A DNA stretch of 13,982 bases from NCBI GenBank assembly GCA_007126995.1, contig SLAD01000373.1, forward strand, positions 1-13,982. Direction: 5' to 3'. A program made the translations under genes and the position numbers. Below, in pieces: positions 1 through 7,394 of this stretch. Source of the stretch: Kiritimatiellia bacterium (GTDB taxonomy: Bacteria > Verrucomicrobiota > Kiritimatiellia > SLAD01). How positions within the stretch are numbered: the stretch's first letter is position 1; the number at the start of each line of letters is the position of its first letter. The notes under the pieces were generated by a model, which saw only the letters and a list, made by a program, of their open reading frames with translations, was not told the origin of the DNA and did no database searches.

Positions 1-1845
1 CAGTACTTGTTCGCTCAGGATATCCACGCGGCCGCCGGGATTTCCAATCCGGATGCCTTGCAGCTCGATATCGGCACCCAGTTCAGCCGGATTTGCGGCC
101 GTTACCGTCGAGTTCCAAACCGCCACATTTTCCCAACCGGGGACGATCCCTCCGACCCAGCTTGTCGCGAGATTCAAATCGTCTGTGTTGTCGGCCTTGA
201 CCACGTCCATCTCATCGACCGGCATGTCCGCGCCCGGATCCAGCGGCCAGTCATCGGTGCGGAACGGCACGGCAGGCAATCCCACCGCGTTAAACAAGTT
301 CACATCGTGGTATTGCGCATAGGCATATCGTACGGCCAAGGGGCTCGACACCTGCGAACTGGACACCACGACGTCATCGCCGTCGATTTCCGCATCCGCC
401 CAGTAAAAGACGCCATCCAACCCGGCCACGGCAAAGCCAATCACCTCGTCTTCGGTCACTTCCGGACGCTCCCCGCGCACGAGTCCACCGAAGGTGTTGG
501 TGAATGTCACACGCACCTCGCTGCCATCAATTGTGTGCGACAGATAGGAGGGTCCGTCGGCAATGACGTCCTGCCCGTACACATCCCGCAGCGCCACCAA
601 CGCAAGACGCTCACCGACCGGTCGCTTGTTGCGGGGATGGATGTCATCTTTCTCCCCGATATCCACCGACACCACCATACCGCTGTTTGGAATGGTTTCG
701 CTGGCTCGTTCCTGCGCTTCACGAATGGGCGTCCACGATCCCGGCACGGGATCGCGCGGGCGTTGCCCATTGAAATCGTTCCAGTTGAACATCGACAATT
801 GCACTTGGAAGAAAGGCAAATCGGGTTGTTCGAACTGGTCGCGCCAGGACTGCACCAGAATCTCCATCAACCGCTGGTATCCGTCGGTGGTATTGACTGC
901 GCCGCCGATGCTTGCGGCATTGTTCTCCCCTTGATACCAGATGACGCCGGTCACCGCCATGTTGCGTAGCGGAGCGATATAGGAATTGTACAGCGCGCTG
1001 GCCCACCATCTCGGCGAGAACTCCGGACGGAAGTTCTTTGTCGGCATGGGCTCGTCGAACGGCTCATCGTTCTCCTCCGCCTCCGCCCGGGCCGCTTCCC
1101 AGTCAGCCAATTCCTGTTCGAACGCCTCGAGATTGTTGGTGTAATTGACCATGTAGTGAACCGTCTGGGTGGCAAAGGGATAAAAATCTTCATCGTCCAG
1201 CAGCGACGCCAACGGGACCCAGCACTCAGCGGCGGTGGCCCCCACCGGAAGGACCAACAATCCGATCGGTCGTTCCGTCTCGGCCTGCAGCTTCTGGGCG
1301 AAGTAGTATGGGACGGCCGGCGTGCGACCCGCAACCGTTTCCCAGTAATGCCAGTTCGCCACCCGCGAGCCCGAGAAATTATTGGTCTGCGGCTCAAACG
1401 ACCACATGTTGTAGGGTGCGTAGTAGGCGCGGATCAGGTGGTTGAGCGGCTTATTGGTTTCGGTCTCGAACCCGATGGCCTCCTGCATCGTTGGTTGGGC
1501 CATGTTGGATTGCCCCGAGCACACCCAGACATCGCCCACCAACACATTCGTTGCCGTCTTCGTTCCGGAAGCGGCCTGAATCAACAAGGTGCGTCCCTCG
1601 ACCGAAAAGGGCATCGCGTCCAGCGTCAATGCCCACTGCCCGCCCGCATCGACGACCACTGAGTTTGTCTGCCCGCCAAACGACACCGTCACCGTTTGAC
1701 CCGAAATGCCTTGCCCCCAAATGGGCACCGGACGATCCGCCTGCAGAACCATGTTGTCATCGAAGACCCAACTCATCGTTAGCGCCTGAGCGCTGGGGAC
1801 CACAATGCCCAAAAGAAAAAAGAACATCCAATTAACGATCTTCAT
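1..1845 (-). CDS. Secreted sialate O-acetylesterase-like SGNH esterase (3' end outside window)
   Basis: The frame stays open from ATG at 1845 to the window edge (615 codons, no stop), so the gene is partial. Residues 1-21 are a signal peptide (MKIVNW, a hydrophobic FFFLLGIVV core, then SAQA and a likely cut). The SASA (DUF303) esterase domain spans about residues 85-500. It has the GQSNM nucleophile block with Ser113, the WYQGEN block (residues 303-308) and the DxxH block (Asp400, His403), so a full SGNH catalytic set is present. Family members remove O-acetyl groups from sialic acid or plant and marine polysaccharides; the substrate here is unknown. From about residue 550 the sequence changes to a W-V-G-G-x-V-P-G / L-G-A-D-I / I-R-I-G-N-P-G-G pattern typical of autotransporter-type beta-strand repeats, so the protein probably continues into a long beta-rich tail or surface anchor. 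A good Shine-Dalgarno (GGAGAGG, 1853-1859) fixes the start. A palindromic operator lies 42 nt upstream. Acts in the periplasm or at the cell surface. Confidence 0.93.
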   Translation of the reverse strand, partial: MKIVNWMFFFLLGIVVPSAQALTMSWVFDDNMVLQADRPVPIWGQGISGQTVTVSFGGQTNSVVVDAGGQWALTLDAMPFSVEGRTLLIQAASGTKTATNVLVGDVWVCSGQSNMAQPTMQEAIGFETETNKPLNHLIRAYYAPYNMWSFEPQTNNFSGSRVANWHYWETVAGRTPAVPYYFAQKLQAETERPIGLLVLPVGATAAECWVPLASLLDDEDFYPFATQTVHYMVNYTNNLEAFEQELADWEAARAEAEENDEPFDEPMPTKNFRPEFSPRWWASALYNSYIAPLRNMAVTGVIWYQGENNAASIGGAVNTTDGYQRLMEILVQSWRDQFEQPDLPFFQVQLSMFNWNDFNGQRPRDPVPGSWTPIREAQERASETIPNSGMVVSVDIGEKDDIHPRNKRPVGERLALVALRDVYGQDVIADGPSYLSHTIDGSEVRVTFTNTFGGLVRGERPEVTEDEVIGFAVAGLDGVFYWADAEIDGDDVVVSSSQVSSPLAVRYAYAQYHDVNLFNAVGLPAVPFRTDDWPLDPGADMPVDEMDVVKADNTDDLNLATSWVGGIVPGWENVAVWNSTVTAANPAELGADIELQGIRIGNPGGRVDILSEQVL

Positions 1846-1852
1846 AAACGAT

Positions 1853-1859
1853 CCTCTCC
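1853..1859 (-). promoter_or_regulatory. Ribosome binding site of the esterase gene
   Basis: Read on the minus strand this is GGAGAGG, 7 nt before the ATG at 1845. It supports the start that also gives a clean signal peptide. Confidence 0.75.
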
Positions 1860-1887
1860 ATCCGGGTTAATCCACTTGAATCAAAGG

Positions 1888-1903
1888 ATACAAGCGCTTG
1901 TAT
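1888..1903. promoter_or_regulatory. Palindromic operator, LacI-family type (copy 1)
   Basis: ATACAAGCGCTTGTAT is a perfect 16-bp palindrome, centred about 50 nt upstream of the esterase start. The core CAAGCGCTTG recurs upstream of two sulfatase genes. An even palindrome with a central CG flanked by AAG/CTT is the usual form of LacI-family operators. It lies just downstream of a TATAAT box, where a bound repressor would block initiation or early elongation. The sequence and positions are seen directly; the regulator family is inferred. Confidence 0.75.
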
Positions 1904-1915
1904 TTTGGAGCAAGC

Positions 1916-1921
1916 ATTATA
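1916..1921 (-). promoter_or_regulatory. Putative -10 box of the esterase promoter
   Basis: On the minus strand this reads TATAAT, a perfect -10 hexamer. It would place the transcript start near 1909, just before the operator at 1888-1903. No convincing TTGACA-like -35 box is seen 16-18 nt upstream (GC-rich there), so an activator or a degenerate -35 must be assumed. Confidence 0.5.
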
Positions 1922-1928
1922 TTCATAT

Positions 1929-1950
1929 TTCCCGCTGTGCCGTAGCGGAA
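1929..1950 (-). terminator. Weak hairpin downstream of the large secreted protein gene
   Basis: On the minus strand, 26 nt after the stop of the 1977-5708 gene, TTCCGCT pairs with AGCGGGAA (one bulge) around a 7-nt loop. AT-rich sequence follows but no real U tract. It could be a weak or factor-assisted terminator separating that gene from the esterase; it overlaps the region where the esterase -35 box would lie. Confidence 0.3.
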
Positions 1951-1976
1951 GCGTTGTCGGCGGCCATGAACTCGGA

Positions 1977-4900
1977 TCACTTGTCCGACTTCGCCTCCGT
2001 CGCCACGCGTAGCTTGGCCAGGCAGTAGCGGTGATCGGCGGAGTTCACGGCCAGTTCCACTTTCAGGTAGAACGACGTCAATCCCTCCACGGCCGGCGTG
2101 AGGTCAAGGAACTGGTAGGGCAATCCCTGCAAGGACTGCGAGATGTTGTTCTGCCAGGTGTTATCAAACTGGCCGATACGCGTCCAAGCCTCCCCGTCCG
2201 GGCTCGTGTAGAAGGTCACGCGACTGGAGTTCTCAAACGCGCGCGCGGCGAATTCCACCGCCGTGGTCTTCAGCGGCGTGTCATGCTCGATGAGGTACAC
2301 CACGTGGCCCGGCGTGAAATATTCCACCGGCCGCATCAACGGCATCTCCACCCGGTATAGATAGTTGGGCTCGGGGCGGTGCGGAATAACATGCACCCCC
2401 TCGACCGTATGTGCCGCTTTCCTCCAGGCGTCGCCTTCATCCGCCGTGTAGTCCACATCCAGCAGCACCGTGCGCGGTTGCACCACCCGAATGATGCGGG
2501 GCATCCCGCCTTCCGCAGCGTAGGGCGAGAAGAAGATTTCCACTTCATGACCGGGCTTGATGGCATCCGCCAGCATGTTTACTTCGTAACCGGTCAACGG
2601 ACCCTGAAGCGCGACCGTGTCGAACTGGCCGGACCCTTTTTCAAATACCAACTCGTACCGGTTGCCGTTCTCCAGCTCGATCCAGCCGTTCGAAGCGCCG
2701 CCGACTATGACCGGGGGCTGAAACTTCGCGATGCGGCCCTTGTCGTAACCGTAACGCGACACGAATTCCGTAATCCGACCTTCCTCGTCCATCCGCAGAC
2801 GCACTTCATCCCGGTCCCGCGGCCACTGGTCCTCCGCCAACTCCGGATGCTCCAGCACCGCCGCCTCGCGGGTGTGCGTGGCACCCCGTACCATTGGGAT
2901 GCTCATGGTCGCCGCGTAGTTCATTAGCTTCAGGTCCTGTAGGTCCACGGTCATCTGCTGCCCGCGAACTCCACGGAACCGGGCGGTTAACCGTTCCGGC
3001 AAGACATGGCCCGCTGTCTCCCCGGCATCCACATGCAGTAACGACACAACCACCGCGCCGTCCGCAACGCTTACCCGGTCATCCCGCAGACCGGGATCGG
3101 CGGCGCGCAGCCGGTAGCGCCCGCCCTCCAGGTCTTCCACGATCCAGCGACGCGAAACGTCCAGCGACGGAAAGCGTAATTCCACAACCTGTTCACCGCC
3201 TTCGATGGGATCGTTCGTCAACGCGAACAGGACCCCTTCCCGGCCCAGCTTTTCGAGCGTGACAAACACCGTATCCCCGGCATCCGGCAGCGCGATGTCC
3301 ACCGGATGACGTCCCAATGTTCCGTGGCCGCGCACGAGATAGCGGGCGGGCAACACTTGCGATATTTCCGGACCCAGCAGGCGTCGGGCACTGGCATACC
3401 AACCGCGATCAAACAATTCGCGCGCTTCACGATAGACCTCGTCCTTGCCGCCCAAATCACGATAGTAACGCAGCAAGCGCCGCGCCACACTGCGTTCCTG
3501 CAGCCAGAGCTGCAACGTGCGGGCGTCCTTGCGGGTCAACGTCGGCGGCTCGGTATAGCCGCTGCGACGCGGCCAGCGCGTTTCCACCGTGCGCTCGAGC
3601 AGGAATGCGGCGTCCTCCGCGCCGACGGCGTGGTACACGATCTTGAGACAGGCTTCGGTCTTGCCGACCATCGATTCGCCCAAGTCCAGTCGTGCCAGCG
3701 ACGTTTGCCGGGGAGTCCAGTGATCCGGATCGGGCAAATCCACTTCACGCAGGGTCGTCACAAGCTCCATGTTTTCGGGCGTGGCGCCAAGGAACACCTC
3801 GATACGATTGACGTCGCCCGGCGAAACCCGCCCGTTCAAGGAGAGCGAGAAACCGGTCATGAACGGATCGCCTGCGTTGGTCAGACGGAATACCTCCTCC
3901 CGGTGGAACGGCGTCACGCCATCGCCTGGTGTCCAGTCGAGTTGTTCCATCGTTACGACCGGCTGGGCGTGGGGCGGCGGGGAGATGGGGTCACGGGAGA
4001 ATCCGTCCACGCCACGCACAAGGCGCTCGTCGCCATCATCGGCATTAAAGAAGCACACGAACTGCGCGCCGCGCTCATAGTACATGCGCAGCACGGAGAA
4101 ATCGTCCTTCAGCATGGGACGCTCCATGTTGATCGAGGCGAACTTGCCGAACGCGGGCAGGTAATCATACATGACGACATCGCGGAACTTTTTCGCCGCC
4201 TCCTCCCCGATATCGCGGTGTCCGCTGGTGGCGCCGATTTCACCGCTGCTCCAGAGCCCGTCCACCATACCGTGCTGCCCGCCGCCCCAGCGGGGATCGC
4301 CGGCGGGGTTGTCGGTCATGAAATCCGGATGGGAATAGAAATTATCGAAGGTTTGTTCCTCGACGAGATGCAGCACGCCCTGATCCACCACGGCAATATC
4401 CCGTCCCATCGAACGCATCATGCTGTCGGCGTATTCCTGCCAGGTCCGCACGGCGTCACGGTGCATCCACATGCGCTCTTCGAAGCTCAAGCCATCGGAA
4501 GGATCCAGGGTTACGCCTTCGCGCGCCGCGGCCTGAATAATTTGATCGGTGATCTCCCCGCTGGCCGGCGCGAACTCGCGGACGATGATCGGCCGGGCGG
4601 GTGTGCCCTCCAGTTTTAATTGAGCCATCATCTCCGCCGTGCCCGTCATCATTTGCTGGAACCGCATTTCCAGAAAGTGGTTCAGGTTGGGATCGCGCAG
4701 GGTGAACGCGGGGGTACTGGCCCACATGTTGGGATAGGACGTACGGAAAACGCCTTTCTCTTTGTTGAAATTGCTTTTGTCATAACGGATGTCGCTGAAG
4801 TAGCCTCCGAGACCATCCGGTCCGGTGGGTCCGGCAAACCAGCCCAGCCCGTTGAGAATCATTTCCCCCGGCATACCGGTAGCGGCGGAGAGACGCAGGC

Positions 4901-5708
4901 CCTGCCGGATACTGCGGCGGCCATCGAACGGGTCGCGCCCGCCATAGCTGCCGCCAAAACCCAGCGTGCCGATGGGCTCGAAATCCTCCAGATTGGCAAA
5001 CCGCTCCAATAGCGCTTCATAGCGTCGCAGCCACCAGTCGTCGTCGCGCTGCCCGCGCCCGCCCCCCTCTTCGCCTTCCAGTTTTACGGACCCGGGCGGA
5101 ATCAACAGGCCCATTTTCTTGAACACGTTTTCCGGCTCCGCCACATGCTCGAAGAAATTCTGCCAGGCCCAGACCGTGCCGAGACTGAACGCCCCGCCGC
5201 CTTCGTGACGGACGGTGACCTGCAATGGCTGTCCCGGACGCACAAGCGCAGCGGGCACCTCCATAAAGAAATGCGACGGCCCTGCGCCGAGTTCCTGATA
5301 CGTGCGGAAGTAGACCTCCGTCCCGTTCACGGAAATCGTGTAGCCATAGGCACTGGGACGACGATCATGGATTTCCTGAAATTCGAGGATCAGCGCATTT
5401 CCGCCCTCCGGGGCCTTCACCGAAAACGACAACGCGGCGCCTTTGCTGACCAGCGTGTGAACACTGTAGTCTTCCACAAACGAACCCATCTCCGTGTTCA
5501 ACGTTTCCGGGCGCACCTCGCCCGCGACCACCTCCACCGCTGCGTTTTGCGGCCCGAACAGGATATTGTCCAAATAGGCCGTCTCGTTGCCGCGCACGAG
5601 CGTCGCGCTCATCAGGATGAGGATTGAACAGGCCAGCCCCACACCTCGAGTGCGGGGACGAATCGTCCTGCCATGATTCGAGATTTTACTTCTTGAGATA
5701 CGCTTCAT
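1977..5708 (-). CDS. Very large secreted protein, possible new carbohydrate-active enzyme
   Basis: 1243 residues; I do not recognise a named family. The start has a GGGAG ribosome site and a long basic n-region (residues 1-22) before a hydrophobic core (about 24-38), so it should be exported. Residues 41-190 look like a beta-sandwich (carbohydrate-binding-like). About 240-570 alternates strands and helices like a (beta/alpha)8 barrel, with acid-bearing strand ends such as IIVREFAPASGE (Glu378, Glu385), LHLVEEQ (Glu450, Glu451), DGLWSSGE (Glu490) and NMERP (Glu529). About 600-710 is another beta domain, 725-780 is helical, and the rest is beta-rich. The end has an AVEFAARAF / YTSPDGEAW pattern like galactose-binding (discoidin-type) domains. 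From about residue 680 to the end it matches the partial gene at 12319-13982. It follows sulfatase 1 by 123 nt across a palindromic element and may be read from the same transcript. Role in binding or cutting a sulfated glycan is inferred from the neighbours and the folds guessed by eye. Confidence 0.85.
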   Translation of the reverse strand: MKRISRSKISNHGRTIRPRTRGVGLACSILILMSATLVRGNETAYLDNILFGPQNAAVEVVAGEVRPETLNTEMGSFVEDYSVHTLVSKGAALSFSVKAPEGGNALILEFQEIHDRRPSAYGYTISVNGTEVYFRTYQELGAGPSHFFMEVPAALVRPGQPLQVTVRHEGGGAFSLGTVWAWQNFFEHVAEPENVFKKMGLLIPPGSVKLEGEEGGGRGQRDDDWWLRRYEALLERFANLEDFEPIGTLGFGGSYGGRDPFDGRRSIRQGLRLSAATGMPGEMILNGLGWFAGPTGPDGLGGYFSDIRYDKSNFNKEKGVFRTSYPNMWASTPAFTLRDPNLNHFLEMRFQQMMTGTAEMMAQLKLEGTPARPIIVREFAPASGEITDQIIQAAAREGVTLDPSDGLSFEERMWMHRDAVRTWQEYADSMMRSMGRDIAVVDQGVLHLVEEQTFDNFYSHPDFMTDNPAGDPRWGGGQHGMVDGLWSSGEIGATSGHRDIGEEAAKKFRDVVMYDYLPAFGKFASINMERPMLKDDFSVLRMYYERGAQFVCFFNADDGDERLVRGVDGFSRDPISPPPHAQPVVTMEQLDWTPGDGVTPFHREEVFRLTNAGDPFMTGFSLSLNGRVSPGDVNRIEVFLGATPENMELVTTLREVDLPDPDHWTPRQTSLARLDLGESMVGKTEACLKIVYHAVGAEDAAFLLERTVETRWPRRSGYTEPPTLTRKDARTLQLWLQERSVARRLLRYYRDLGGKDEVYREARELFDRGWYASARRLLGPEISQVLPARYLVRGHGTLGRHPVDIALPDAGDTVFVTLEKLGREGVLFALTNDPIEGGEQVVELRFPSLDVSRRWIVEDLEGGRYRLRAADPGLRDDRVSVADGAVVVSLLHVDAGETAGHVLPERLTARFRGVRGQQMTVDLQDLKLMNYAATMSIPMVRGATHTREAAVLEHPELAEDQWPRDRDEVRLRMDEEGRITEFVSRYGYDKGRIAKFQPPVIVGGASNGWIELENGNRYELVFEKGSGQFDTVALQGPLTGYEVNMLADAIKPGHEVEIFFSPYAAEGGMPRIIRVVQPRTVLLDVDYTADEGDAWRKAAHTVEGVHVIPHRPEPNYLYRVEMPLMRPVEYFTPGHVVYLIEHDTPLKTTAVEFAARAFENSSRVTFYTSPDGEAWTRIGQFDNTWQNNISQSLQGLPYQFLDLTPAVEGLTSFYLKVELAVNSADHRYCLAKLRVATEAKSDK

Positions 5709-5737
5709 TATCGTCTCCCGTTCTTCTCACCATTATC

Positions 5738-5814
5738 TTGTAGGGCCTTCGCTTGCGGAGGCCGATCCGGGCCGTGCGGTCAAATCCGGCGCGCCGCGAG
5801 CGGCGGCCCTACAA
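5738..5814. repeat. 77-bp palindromic element with terminal inverted repeats (MITE- or REP-like)
   Basis: The ends are a perfect 10-bp inverted repeat, TTGTAGGGCC (5738-5747) and GGCCCTACAA (5805-5814). Inside are two further hairpins: GGCCTTCGC/GCGGAGGCC at 5744-5763 (one mismatch) and CGCCGC/GCGGCG at 5792-5805 with a 2-nt loop. The whole could fold as a cloverleaf. It fills most of the 123-nt gap between sulfatase 1 and the large protein gene. It may be a dispersed non-coding repeat, or act on the mRNA as a stability or partial-termination element. No U tract follows in the minus direction and no target-site duplication is clear. Confidence 0.65.
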
Positions 5815-5831
5815 ATACATATTCTGTTTGC

Positions 5832-7370
5832 CTACCTCGACTTCCGTTGCCGCATGACTTCTTCGAAACGGGCGGCCATGAAGGCGGCCATTTCCGGTTC
5901 TTCGTAATACAGGTTACGACTCTGCGCGATATCGTCGCGGAGGTTGTACAACTGCGCGGGTGGCGCGTCCTCCCGCATCACGTTGCCGTCAAAATCGGAA
6001 TGCTCGTAACCGAACCGCTCCAGATAGAACGTACCGAACAAGCCGCCCGATCCCCGGTCCGGTAGGTACACCCAGTCACCGTGCCGCAAGGCGCGACCGC
6101 GACCCGCATAGATCATTTCCGTGCGAATCGGGATCGGGACTTCGGGGTTTAACAATAGCGGAAGCTGGTTGTAGCTGTCCGGGGCGGCGTTACGCGGCAG
6201 CGTGATGTTGGCGGCGGCGGCAAAGGTCGCAAACAAATCCTCCAGCGCCAGCAGTTGATCGCTTTGCGTATCGGCAGGGATTTTGCCGGGCCAACGGGCG
6301 ATGAACGGCACGCGGTGACCGCCTTCCCAGGTATCGGTCTTCAGCCCCAGCAATTCACCCATGCTGCGGTGGCCCAGTTCCAGCGACCCCATCTCGCCAT
6401 GCGGTTCGCCAAGGATATAGACGCCGCCGTTGTCGCTGGTATAGATCACCAGCGTGTTGTCGGCGAAGCCGTGTTTCTCCAGCGCGTCGAGGACCATACC
6501 GGTGGCGTAATCAAGCTGGTGCATGTAGTCGCCCAACTCACCCGCTTCGCTGGTGCCGCGAAATTCCTCGGCGATCGTGAACGGCACGTGCGGCGCGAAG
6601 AAGGACATGAACAGGAAGAACGGCGTGTCTTGCGTCTGTTCGCCCATCCACTGGTCGGCGCGTTCGGCGAGAATCAAGTCCAGCCGGTCCATGTCGCAGG
6701 CTTCGTGCGCCGCCGCCGCGCCCGTGCTGCCTCCGGAATCCCACGTGTACAGCCACTCCTGTTCCCGGTTCTCCAGCGGGATGATGGGATCTGCCGGATC
6801 ATGCTGGTAGATGTGTTCGTTTTCCAGAAAAACGAACGGCGGCTGGGCATGGCTGTTGGCCATGCCGAAGAAGTAGTCGAAGCCAATCCAGTTGGGACCC
6901 TTGGCCCACCGGCCGTTCCAGTCGTGTTCCCCCTCCACATCGTGTTCGCGCACAAAACCAAGATGCCATTTTCCAAACATGGCGGTGTTGTAGCCGTTGT
7001 CCTTCAGCACCTGCGGCAGCATGATCTCGTTTTCGATGAAGTAGGTGCCCTGCGGACGCTCCGCTCGCCAGTAGCCGCGACCGGTGAGGATGCCGTAACG
7101 GGTGGGCTGGCAGACGGCCGAGCCGGAATGGGCGTCGCTAAAGATGACGCCTTCACGCGCCAACTGGTCCATACGCGGCGTCTGGAGTTTGGTGGCACCC
7201 ATAAAGCTGGCGTCGCCGTAGCCCTGGTCGTCGGCCAGCATCAGGACGATGTTAGGTCGGGGCGTGCCCGGACGGTTACGCTGGGCGTCCGCGTCCGGGG
7301 TTGTCAGGGCAAAAGCCGTGGCTGCCGCGGCCAACCCGAAGGTTTGTTTGGATTTTTTGAATAGGGTCAT
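5832..7370 (-). CDS. Secreted arylsulfatase-type sulfatase 1 (family S1)
   Basis: 512 residues, the usual length for family S1. Hydrolyses sulfate esters; the precise sugar cannot be read from sequence. Signal peptide about residues 1-30 (MTLFKKSKQTFG, Ala-rich core, DADAQ). The sulfatase domain starts at RPNIVLMLADD (calcium ligands Asp47, Asp48). The CQPTR motif carries Cys87, the residue converted to formylglycine, within a CxPxRxxxxG signature. The second signature GKWHLG gives Lys134 and His136. Later come FFAPHVP (His261), YTSDNGG (Asp313, Asn314) and LKTDTWEGGHRVPF (Lys344, His352), so the active site is complete. GAGGAG lies 6 nt before the ATG. It starts 24 nt after the stop of sulfatase 2, so the two form an operon. 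Acts in the periplasm or outside the cell. The maturase (FGE or anSME) that makes formylglycine is not in the window. Confidence 0.96.
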   Translation of the reverse strand: MTLFKKSKQTFGLAAAATAFALTTPDADAQRNRPGTPRPNIVLMLADDQGYGDASFMGATKLQTPRMDQLAREGVIFSDAHSGSAVCQPTRYGILTGRGYWRAERPQGTYFIENEIMLPQVLKDNGYNTAMFGKWHLGFVREHDVEGEHDWNGRWAKGPNWIGFDYFFGMANSHAQPPFVFLENEHIYQHDPADPIIPLENREQEWLYTWDSGGSTGAAAAHEACDMDRLDLILAERADQWMGEQTQDTPFFLFMSFFAPHVPFTIAEEFRGTSEAGELGDYMHQLDYATGMVLDALEKHGFADNTLVIYTSDNGGVYILGEPHGEMGSLELGHRSMGELLGLKTDTWEGGHRVPFIARWPGKIPADTQSDQLLALEDLFATFAAAANITLPRNAAPDSYNQLPLLLNPEVPIPIRTEMIYAGRGRALRHGDWVYLPDRGSGGLFGTFYLERFGYEHSDFDGNVMREDAPPAQLYNLRDDIAQSRNLYYEEPEMAAFMAARFEEVMRQRKSR

Positions 7371-7394
7371 GGTTCGCTCCTCTTCGTCTATGAA

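Noticed and set aside
7..969. A 320-codon open frame on the plus strand
   Set aside because: It is exactly antisense to the esterase gene in the same codon register. The minus strand has a signal peptide and all SGNH motifs; the plus-strand product has none and its composition (His/Arg-rich) is typical of a shadow frame.
3306..4619. A 437-codon open frame on the plus strand inside the large protein gene
   Set aside because: Antisense shadow from GC-rich codon bias; no ribosome site, no recognisable motif, and the minus strand has a coherent 1243-residue secreted protein.
6255..7364. A 369-codon plus-strand frame, and a similar 359-codon one at 9653-10732
   Set aside because: Both mirror sulfatase genes in the opposite strand. 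Their resemblance to each other only reflects the conserved sulfatase codons beneath them.
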